Shown piece after piece: positions 5,321 to 11,854 of a stretch of 11,854 nt of DNA; within the stretch, counting starts at the first letter, position 1; each line of letters opens with the position of its first letter. A model generated the notes under the pieces. It did not search any database. It saw only the letters and a list, made by a program, of their open reading frames with translations, and had not been told where the DNA came from. Position numbers and translations under genes: made by a program. Source of the DNA: JBBQWZ01 sp038210135 (GTDB lineage: Bacteria; Acidobacteriota; Terriglobia; Bryobacterales; Bryobacteraceae). The stretch lies in assembly GCA_038210135.1 (NCBI GenBank), contig JBBQWZ010000070.1:1-11854 (forward strand), given 5' to 3'.

Positions 5321-6379
5321 TTATTTCAGCGCTTCGGCGACGGCGTCGGCTACCTGCAACGTTGTACTCGTGCCACCGAGATCGGGCGGACGCACGCTGC
5401 CAGCCGCTAGAACCGCGGCGACGGCGCGCTCGACGGACTTTGCGGCCTCGGTTTCTCCGAGGTGATCGAGCATCATCGAGCCGGACAGGATGGCGGCCAG
5501 CGGATTCACAATACCTTTGCCCGCGATATCAGGAGCAGAGCCATGGACGGGTTCGAACATTGACGGAAAGCGGCGCGTCGGATCCAGGTTGCCGCTCGCG
5601 GCCAGTCCGATGCTGCCCGTGAGGATGGCGGATACGTCGCTGAGGATGTCGCCAAACAGGTTCGATGCCACGACGACATCGAAGCTTTCAGGGCGGCGGA
5701 TGAAGTTCATCGCAGCGGCATCGACGAGCAGCGATTCGGTTTCGATGGACGGGAATTCGCCGGCGACCTTCTGGAAGACGCGATCCCAGAGGACCATGCT
5801 AAAGCTCTGCGCGTTGGACTTCGTCACCGACGTGACTTTGCGCTTTCCGTCGCGCCGGACGGCGAGTTCGAAGGCGTAACGTACGATCCGCTCGATGCCG
5901 TGACGCGTGAAGACGGCGGTCTGCACGGCGAGTTCTTCCGGATGGTGCGCGTGGACGAAGCCACCCACGGGCGCATATTCGCCTTCGGTATTTTCCCGCA
6001 CCACGATCATATCGATCGCAACATTCTTGCGAAGAGGCGAGGTGACGCCGGGATAAAGGACGGCCGGCCGGATATTCGCGAACTGGTCGAACTGGCGGCG
6101 AATCGGCAGCAGCAATCCGTGGAGCGTGATGTGGTCGGGAATGTCGGGATGGCCCACGGCGCCGAGCAGGATCGCGTCGGACGCAAGCAGCTGATCGATC
6201 GCGTCGACGGGCATCATGCGGCCATGATGCAGGTAGTAATCGGCGCCCCAGTCGTGATCGGTATAGGCGAGCTCGAAGCCGAATTCCTTCGCGGCGCGGT
6301 CGAGCACGCGGCGCGCGGCGGGAATCACTTCCTGGCCGACGCCGTCTCCGGCGATGACGGCAATCGAATAGCGCTTCAT
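5321..6379 (-). CDS. Tartrate/D-malate dehydrogenase-type beta-decarboxylating dehydrogenase
   Basis: This 352-residue NAD-dependent enzyme belongs to the isocitrate/isopropylmalate dehydrogenase family and is expected to oxidise and decarboxylate a 2-hydroxy acid using a divalent metal. Seen: AVIAGDGVGQEV at 8-19, the arginine-rich substrate loop LLPIRRQFDQFANIRPA at about 90-106, RENTEGEY at 128-135, catalytic Lys187 in VTKSNA, metal-binding Asp244 and Asp248 in NLFGDILSD, and HGSAPDIAGKG at 279-289 followed by MMLDHLGE. True LeuB proteins normally have RELTGGIY in the substrate loop. RENTEGEY together with DHLGE fits the tartrate/D-malate subgroup better, but the exact substrate cannot be read. 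No leuA, leuC or leuD genes are adjacent. The ATG at 6379 is preferred because MKRYSIAVIAGDG is the normal N-terminus. An upstream start at 6412 would add 11 residues next to a terminator hairpin. Confidence 0.88.
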   Translation of the reverse strand: MKRYSIAVIAGDGVGQEVIPAARRVLDRAAKEFGFELAYTDHDWGADYYLHHGRMMPVDAIDQLLASDAILLGAVGHPDIPDHITLHGLLLPIRRQFDQFANIRPAVLYPGVTSPLRKNVAIDMIVVRENTEGEYAPVGGFVHAHHPEELAVQTAVFTRHGIERIVRYAFELAVRRDGKRKVTSVTKSNAQSFSMVLWDRVFQKVAGEFPSIETESLLVDAAAMNFIRRPESFDVVVASNLFGDILSDVSAILTGSIGLAASGNLDPTRRFPSMFEPVHGSAPDIAGKGIVNPLAAILSGSMMLDHLGETEAAKSVERAVAAVLAAGSVRPPDLGGTSTTLQVADAVAEALK

Positions 6380-6415
6380 GTATCGAATTGTCGCGCGGAA
6401 CGGGGGCTGCAATGT

Positions 6416-6444
6416 AAAACCCGGCCGATAGCGGCCGGGCTTTT
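6416..6444 (-). terminator. Rho-independent terminator of the YdcH-like gene (bidirectional form)
   Basis: CCCGGCCG (6420-6427), ATAG loop, CGGCCGGG (6432-6439) form an 8-bp perfect stem. It is flanked by AAAA on the left and, after one c, TTTT on the right, so it has a T-run on either strand. On the minus strand it follows the YdcH-like stop by about 60 bases and precedes the dehydrogenase start by about 37. It therefore separates the two transcription units. Confidence 0.82.
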
Positions 6445-6504
6445 CGAATCATTGCGCATGCAAGCGACGCGCAGTTTGGGCGCCCTGTTTCTTGCGCCGT
6501 CTGG

Positions 6505-6741
6505 TTACGCTACTTGTGTCCGGTAGCGGGCCAGGATTTCATTCATCTGGTCTTTCACCTTCAGCTTCTGTTTCTTCAAGTCGTGCTCGACGAGCTCGTC
6601 ATCCGGCATGACGTGTTCCTTTTGCTCGATCGTCTGAATCTTCTCATCCAAGGAAGCGTGCTGTGCAGCCAGTGCCCGGAATTCTTCACTGGTTGCCATC
6701 AGATGCGCCTTCGAATCATCTTGCTGCGTGCTGTGCTCCAT
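6505..6741 (-). CDS. YdcH/DUF465 family small coiled-coil protein
   Basis: This 78-residue, highly charged, all-helical protein has a segment FRALAAQHASLDEKIQTIEQ, a short MPDDELVEHDLKK turn, and KLKVKDQMNEILARY. The order (helix, short break containing D..L..LK, then K.KL.lKD.i) matches the DUF465/YdcH family (PF04325). Its members are small helical-hairpin proteins of unclear function. The start at 6741 is chosen over Met15 because a perfect AAGGAG lies 7 bases upstream. That gives a 14-residue N-terminal extension beyond the usual family start. It is separated from rimI by a 123-base spacer with a dyad and from the dehydrogenase by a terminator, so it is probably transcribed alone. Confidence 0.82.
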   Translation of the reverse strand: MEHSTQQDDSKAHLMATSEEFRALAAQHASLDEKIQTIEQKEHVMPDDELVEHDLKKQKLKVKDQMNEILARYRTQVA

Positions 6742-6748
6742 CAGGGTT

Positions 6749-6754
6749 CTCCTT
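6749..6754 (-). promoter_or_regulatory. Ribosome binding site of the YdcH-like gene
   Basis: AAGGAG on the minus strand sits 7 bases before the ATG at 6741. It decides in favour of this start over the internal ATG at 6699. Confidence 0.7.
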
Positions 6755-6820
6755 ACATGGGCTCGCCACGCCGAGTCGGTACTTTTGGGGGAATGGCTCG
6801 GTGGGTGAGGGTTTTATTCT

Positions 6821-6858
6821 CATAGTCGCCGACGGTCACCGAGGCCGACGGCACTATG
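6821..6858. repeat. Imperfect 38-bp dyad between rimI and the YdcH-like gene
   Basis: CATAGT-c-GCCG (6821-6831) pairs with CGGC-ACTATG (6849-6858). Inside, CGG pairs with CCG across an a:a mismatch, leaving a loop of about nine bases. It starts 7 bases past the rimI stop on the minus strand. It has no clean T-run, so it could be a rho-assisted terminator, a processing hairpin or a protein-binding dyad. Confidence 0.5.
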
Positions 6859-6864
6859 ACAGTA

Positions 6865-7278
6865 TCATGAAAAAAACCTCATGACAATAGCATCTTCGGT
6901 TGGCCCTTCGTAGTACGCGCGGCGTCTTCCCGCCACTCGAAATCCAGCGCTTTCGTACAGCGCGCGCGCGGCGGAATTCGATTCGCGGACTTCCAGAAAT
7001 ACTTCGCCTTTGAGGGCGGTTGCGAAAAGCTTTTTGCCGATTCCTTGATGGCGCATTTTCGGATCCACGGCCATGTTGAGGATTTCTGTTTCGCCCGGCG
7101 CTGTCTCGCGGGTAACCAGAAATCCTGTTACGACACCATCCACTTCCCCAATGATGCAGGTGTGCTGAAGATAGTCGGACGGGTTCCATTGAGACGCTTC
7201 CGGGGCGGCCGCTTGGATGGCCGCGATCTGCAAAATATCGTGGAGGGTCGCAACTCGCATCTTCACATCAACCGGCAT
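6865..7278 (-). CDS. rimI: GNAT acetyltransferase, RimI-like (ribosomal protein S18 N-acetyltransferase type)
   Basis: This 137-residue single GNAT domain transfers an acetyl group from acetyl-CoA. RimI itself acts on the N-terminal alanine of ribosomal protein S18. Seen: strand EILNMAVDP at 65-73 leading into the acetyl-CoA loop RHQGIGKKLF (76-85); FLEVRESNSAARALYESAGF at 94-113, the classic RimI helix; and RAYYEGPTEDAIVM near the C-terminus, where RimI has R..YY....EDAI.M. The match is good, though related GNATs can share these motifs and S18 as target is inferred. The ATG at 7278 directly follows the transporter stop (TGA-ATG), so the gene is probably translated by coupling. Met7 at 7260 is a plausible alternative start. 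The tsaB/tsaD genes that often accompany rimI are not here. Confidence 0.82.
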   Translation of the reverse strand: MPVDVKMRVATLHDILQIAAIQAAAPEASQWNPSDYLQHTCIIGEVDGVVTGFLVTRETAPGETEILNMAVDPKMRHQGIGKKLFATALKGEVFLEVRESNSAARALYESAGFRVAGRRRAYYEGPTEDAIVMRFFS

Positions 7279-8475
7279 TCACGCTTCGACCTTGTGACCG
7301 GCTTTGCAGGTCCAGGTAAGGATCGCGACGCCGATCGTCGGAAGAAACGCGAAACTCACGCAGACTGTGTTGAAACCGAACCGGTCCACCATTTCACCGA
7401 TGGCGAGCGACGCCACGGTTTGCATGAACCCGTATGCGGACGTCACAGCGGCGACACCCAAAGCCGCACGTTGCGCGCCGAAGAAATCGATCGGCATCGC
7501 GTACACGTTAGTGCTGATCCCCATCACGGAAAAGAAGCTGATGCTGATGGCGGCGGCGGCCCAAATCGAACTCGGCATCCAAGGAATGGCGCCGGTGACC
7601 AGTGCGAGGACGGCACCGAGCCAGCAAATAATCAGACGCGCATCGCGAACGGCAACGCCTTTTCCGATCAGGCGGAAAGCGAGTGTACCGCCCGCGAATG
7701 CGCCGATTGTGGCGAAAACAGGCGGAATCCAAGCGAATTCCTGGTTCGCTTGCGTCTGCGTGAGGCCGCGCGCTTCGACGAAATACAGCGTGGTCCAGTT
7801 GGTCCACAGGCTGTAGAGACTCATGATCAGCATGTTGCCGACGACGAGGCCCCACAATCGCACGTCACGCAGCAACTCCGTGATCGACACGGTGGAGCGT
7901 TGCAGGGAGTCGGGATTCTTGGGGGCATGCTTCGACACCCAAAGCCACAGCGGAATCCAAAGAAAGCCAAGAGCGCCCGAAACCACGAACGCGCTTCGCC
8001 AGCCATAACGCGGACCGAGGAAGGCAACGATTAAGGGCGCGCCGAGCAGGCCGAGACTGAGACCGAGCTGGCTGAACGCCGTGCCGAGGGCGAATTCCTT
8101 AGGGCGTAAATAGGTCGCGTTGGCTTTTCCGTTGCCGGGCTGCGCGGCTCCTTCCGCGACACCGAGAGCGGCCCGGCTGCCAAGCAATCCGACGAACGTG
8201 TTCGAGAGGCCGGTGGAAAGGCCGGCGAGCGACCAGGCTCCGACGGCGTAGGCCATTCCGCGAACCAGCCCGATGCGGTCGATCAGGTATCCGGCGAGCG
8301 GCGCGGAGAAGGCGTAGACGAGCGAGAACACGGAAATGATGACGCCGAATTCGCGGTTCGTGAGATGGAATTCAGTGCGAATCGTCGGACCAGCGGCGGC
8401 CAGCAATTGGCGGTCGAGATAGTTGAGCGCCGACGCGAAAACCATGACGCCGATGGCGAGCCAACGTAAGGACAT
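7279..8475 (-). CDS. MFS transporter, anion:cation symporter (ACS) type
   Basis: This 398-residue membrane protein has about twelve predicted helices. NYLDRQLLAAAGPTIRTEF at 18-36 and the loop GYLIDRIG at 62-69 are the helix-1 and motif-A patterns of ACS-family carriers such as hexuronate, phthalate and other organic-anion symporters. WTNWTTLYFVEARGL begins the second half near residue 225. A sugar-acid or carboxylate substrate is therefore likely but cannot be fixed. It may supply substrate to the dehydrogenase encoded further along the same strand, which is speculation. The ABC-F stop is 37 bases upstream and the stop abuts rimI. A 6-bp hairpin (AGCGCA/TGCGCT, 8477-8497) sits just before the ATG, with no clear Shine-Dalgarno, so translation may be weak or coupled. 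Confidence 0.87.
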   Translation of the reverse strand: MSLRWLAIGVMVFASALNYLDRQLLAAAGPTIRTEFHLTNREFGVIISVFSLVYAFSAPLAGYLIDRIGLVRGMAYAVGAWSLAGLSTGLSNTFVGLLGSRAALGVAEGAAQPGNGKANATYLRPKEFALGTAFSQLGLSLGLLGAPLIVAFLGPRYGWRSAFVVSGALGFLWIPLWLWVSKHAPKNPDSLQRSTVSITELLRDVRLWGLVVGNMLIMSLYSLWTNWTTLYFVEARGLTQTQANQEFAWIPPVFATIGAFAGGTLAFRLIGKGVAVRDARLIICWLGAVLALVTGAIPWMPSSIWAAAAISISFFSVMGISTNVYAMPIDFFGAQRAALGVAAVTSAYGFMQTVASLAIGEMVDRFGFNTVCVSFAFLPTIGVAILTWTCKAGHKVEA

Positions 8476-8512
8476 CAGCGCAAGGATAGCGTGCGCTCGT
8501 ACCGCGTGTCCG

Positions 8513-10435
<1,923 letters not shown>

Positions 10436-10445
10436 TCTTGCTGAG

Positions 10446-10808
10446 TTACTGACGCCGGAAGGCGCGCCCGCTACGCGCTTCGGTTATCTTTCCGCTGTCC
10501 ACGGCAAATTTGCCGTTGATCAAAACAAAATCAAAACCTTCGCTGTCCTGGTGCGGATTCTGGAAGGTCGCTTTCTGTGGGATTCCCTCTTCAATAGCCG
10601 GCGAGACTACGCCGTTGTTGGCTTCGATGACTCGATCCGCTGCAGCGCGATCGAGCTTGCCAGTGGCGGCGATGCGATCGCCTTCAACGGCGACATCCGC
10701 GCGAAATCTGGCGTTGCCTGTTTGATCGACGACGCGAACGTTGCGAATGAGCATGTCGTAGTCCGCCGCGCCTGCCAGCAGCGGCAGCAGCAAAACAAGA
10801 AATCTCAT
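10446..10808 (-). CDS. Internally deleted amidohydrolase (D-aminoacylase-like) remnant
   Basis: This is an intact 120-residue frame with a signal peptide (residues 1 to about 15, MRFLVLLLPLLAGA). Residues 17-70 match the N-terminal beta-sandwich of N-acyl-D-amino-acid deacylases (DMLIRNVRVVDQTGNARFRA, then a VIEANNGVVSP strand). Residues 72-120 match their extreme C-terminus (KATFQNPHQ, then FVLINGKFAVDSGKITEARS). The whole metal-binding barrel, normally some 400 residues, is missing, and the junction near residue 71 keeps the frame. No catalytic His, Lys or Asp ligands remain, so hydrolase activity is excluded. It is most simply a decaying gene. The intact frame and leader also allow a small exported beta-sandwich protein. 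It sits 5 bases after accD and 10 before the ABC-F gene, inside the presumed operon. Confidence 0.72.
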   Translation of the reverse strand: MRFLVLLLPLLAGAADYDMLIRNVRVVDQTGNARFRADVAVEGDRIAATGKLDRAAADRVIEANNGVVSPAIEEGIPQKATFQNPHQDSEGFDFVLINGKFAVDSGKITEARSGRAFRRQ

Positions 10809-10813
10809 GATGG

Positions 10814-11665
10814 TTATCCGCGGAAGAATTTCAGCGAACGCGCCAGATACTCGCGCATCTCGCCGCGTTTGACGACGGCATCGAGGAAGCCGTGCTTCAG
10901 CAGAAATTCGCTGCGCTGGAAACCTTCAGGAAGCTTCTGCCGGATGGTCTGCTCGATCACGCGGGGGCCGGCAAAGCCGATCAGCGCGCCTGGTTCCCCG
11001 ATATTCAAGTCACCGAGCATCGCGAAGCTCGCGGTGACGCCGCCAGTGGTCGGATCGGTGAGAACACTGATGTAGGGCACGCCGGCGTCGTCCAATTTCA
11101 TCAGCGCGGACGAAATCTTCGCGAGTTGCATCAGGCTGACCGCGCCTTCCTGCATGCGGGCGCCGCCTGAAGCGGATACGATGATCAGCGGCGAATTCTC
11201 GGTGATGGCGCGCTCGATGGCGCGGGTGATTTTTTCACCCACGACAGCGCCCATGCTACCGCCGATGAACTTCAACTCGAGCGCGCAGATCTGGACGCGG
11301 CGGCCGAGTAGAGTTCCCCCGCCGCAGACAACAGCATCCGGAAGTTCGGTCGCTTCCTGCATGCCGGCGAGCCGGACTTTGTAGCTTTTCGAATCCACAA
11401 AGTCGAGTGGATCGGTTGAAACCAGACTGGCGTCAAACTCCTGGTAACGGCCTTCGTCGAAGAGAAATTCGAGCCGCGTGCGGGCGTCAATGCGAAAATG
11501 AAAATCGCATTTCGGGCAGACGTTCAGCGTCTCTTCGAGCGTTTTCCGCCAGATGATCTGTCCGCAGCCGTCACACTTGAGCCAAAGTCCTTCGGTAATC
11601 AGGTTCTTCGGATCGTCGGGATTCGGGCTGCTCAGTGCAGGCTTTTGCCGCGTGAACCAAGCCAT
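10814..11665 (-). CDS. accD: Acetyl-CoA carboxylase carboxyltransferase subunit beta
   Basis: This 283-residue subunit works with AccA to transfer the carboxyl group from biotin to acetyl-CoA, giving malonyl-CoA for fatty acid synthesis. It has the N-terminal zinc ribbon C-x2-C-x15-C-x2-C at residues 31, 34, 50 and 53. The crotonase-like core follows, with FIGGSMGAVVGEKITRAIE at about 133-151, SASGGARMQEG at about 164-174, and DPTTGGVTASFAMLGD at about 203-218. Residues at the end (PEGFQRSEFLLKHGFLDAVV) are also typical of AccD. The length is normal. AAAGG lies about 9 bases before the ATG. It appears to head the minus-strand cluster. The folC gene that often follows accD is absent here. The upstream region is occupied by insertion-sequence-like repeats. 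Confidence 0.96.
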   Translation of the reverse strand: MAWFTRQKPALSSPNPDDPKNLITEGLWLKCDGCGQIIWRKTLEETLNVCPKCDFHFRIDARTRLEFLFDEGRYQEFDASLVSTDPLDFVDSKSYKVRLAGMQEATELPDAVVCGGGTLLGRRVQICALELKFIGGSMGAVVGEKITRAIERAITENSPLIIVSASGGARMQEGAVSLMQLAKISSALMKLDDAGVPYISVLTDPTTGGVTASFAMLGDLNIGEPGALIGFAGPRVIEQTIRQKLPEGFQRSEFLLKHGFLDAVVKRGEMREYLARSLKFFRG

Positions 11666-11674
11666 AGAGAACTA

Positions 11675-11679
11675 CCTTT
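11675..11679 (-). promoter_or_regulatory. Ribosome binding site of accD
   Basis: AAAGG on the minus strand lies 9 bases before the accD ATG at 11665, in agreement with the start placing the zinc ribbon at residue 31. Confidence 0.5.
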
Positions 11680-11722
11680 GTAGCGTAACACGCGAGGGCC
11701 TTTGCGCCGCGTTCAACTCTTG

Positions 11723-11742
11723 TCTCACGCAAGATGAGCCTG
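11723..11742 (+). repeat. 20-nt direct repeat, copy 1
   Basis: TCTCACGCAAGATGAGCCTG is identical to the copy at 11758-11777. The following 14-15 bases also match closely (ending in ggGGATGGAT in both), giving a tandem unit of about 35 bases upstream of accD. Confidence 0.9.
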
Positions 11743-11757
11743 AAGGTGGGGATGGAT

Positions 11758-11777
11758 TCTCACGCAAGATGAGCCTG
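11758..11777 (+). repeat. 20-nt direct repeat, copy 2
   Basis: Second exact copy of TCTCACGCAAGATGAGCCTG, starting 35 bases after the first. The last ten bases plus gag recur once more as GAGCCTGGAG at 11838-11847, within the open frame, which may be coincidental. Confidence 0.9.
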
Positions 11778-11817
11778 GAGAGGGGATGGATCGGGATGCT
11801 GGGGATTGGTCATCAGC

Positions 11818-11854
11818 ATGGACGATACGGAAGCGGGGAGCCTGGAGCAGATTC
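11818..11854 (+). CDS. Start of a putative transposase (integrase catalytic region type), 3' truncated by window
   Basis: ATG at 11818 opens a frame of 12 codons, MDDTEAGSLEQI, to the window edge. The SLEQI element a few residues in recalls the N-termini of DDE transposases of the integrase-catalytic-region kind (S-L-E-Q-I-R-x-F-L). No domain is visible in so short a stretch and no clear ribosome binding site is present, so the call is tentative and relies on the adjoining terminal repeats. It is divergent from accD. Confidence 0.35.
   Translation, partial: MDDTEAGSLEQI

Larger units (their letters stand above)
11721..11854 (+). mobile_element. Putative left end of a second insertion sequence (runs off window)
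   Basis: The segment begins with TGTCTCACGCAAGATGAGCC, repeats this sequence 35 bases later, and leads to an open frame starting MDDTEAGSLEQI at 11818. The LEQI-type N-terminus resembles integrase-catalytic-region transposases common in Solibacter-like genomes. Together these suggest an IS end with repeated terminal binding sites. The right end and the catalytic domain lie outside the window, so identity and boundary are inferred. Confidence 0.42.

Noticed and set aside
5321..6379. Annotation as LeuB (3-isopropylmalate dehydrogenase).
   Set aside because: RENTEGEY replaces the LeuB-type RELTGGIY, the C-terminal MMLDHLGE fits tartrate/D-malate enzymes, and no leucine genes are adjacent. The family is certain, but LeuB is not favoured.
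7045..8034. Plus-strand open frame of 329 codons.
   Set aside because: It is antisense to the transporter and rimI, and its product is rich in His, Arg, Gly and Asp with no domain. The minus-strand proteins are clear family members, so this is a high-GC shadow.
11721..11847. Possible CRISPR array from the repeated 20-mer.
   Set aside because: There are only two full copies, adjacent units are similar across their whole length rather than separated by unique spacers, and no cas genes are present.

Overview
The window is about 11.85 kb of GC-rich bacterial DNA. It most resembles an acidobacterium of the Solibacter/Bryobacter kind. The grounds are protein-level resemblance (GMC oxidoreductase, ACS-type MFS carrier, D-aminoacylase-like remnant, transposase types) and a partial ATP synthase locus whose c subunit carries a cleavable-looking leader. 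The placement is by recognition only, with no database search.

Layout, left to right. Bases 1-344 are debris: the last 38 codons of an IS630-type transposase, then the C-terminal stub of an unrecognised gene, probably cut by that insertion. Bases 345-1991 (minus) encode a soluble GMC-family FAD oxidoreductase with a Cys cluster. Divergent from it, bases 2076-3870 (plus) hold atpZ, atpI, atpB and atpE, which cover the membrane assembly factors plus subunits a and c of F-type ATP synthase. Subunit b and all of F1 are absent, so the locus is split. A hairpin-rich spacer follows, then a DapA/aldolase-fold protein lacking the expected catalytic residues (4055-4846, plus).

From 4843 to 11665 every gene is on the minus strand. 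In transcription order these are accD, an internally deleted amidohydrolase remnant, an ABC-F ATPase, an MFS transporter, a RimI-like acetyltransferase, a DUF465/YdcH-like small protein, a tartrate/D-malate-type dehydrogenase and a CheW-domain protein. The first five are spaced 0-37 bp apart and probably form one transcription unit. A strong hairpin at 6420-6444 separates the YdcH-like gene from the dehydrogenase-CheW pair. Upstream of accD, tandem 20-nt repeats and a 12-codon open frame resemble the left end of a second insertion sequence running off the window.

Functionally this is mostly housekeeping: energy coupling, fatty acid synthesis, ribosome-associated functions and sugar-acid oxidation or uptake. 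I did not find a new multi-gene system. The points most worth attention are the catalytically degenerate DapA-like protein, the Na+-type ligand pattern in the leader-bearing c subunit, a probable CTG start for atpI, the in-frame gutted amidohydrolase inside the accD cluster, and the insertion-sequence ends on both flanks.
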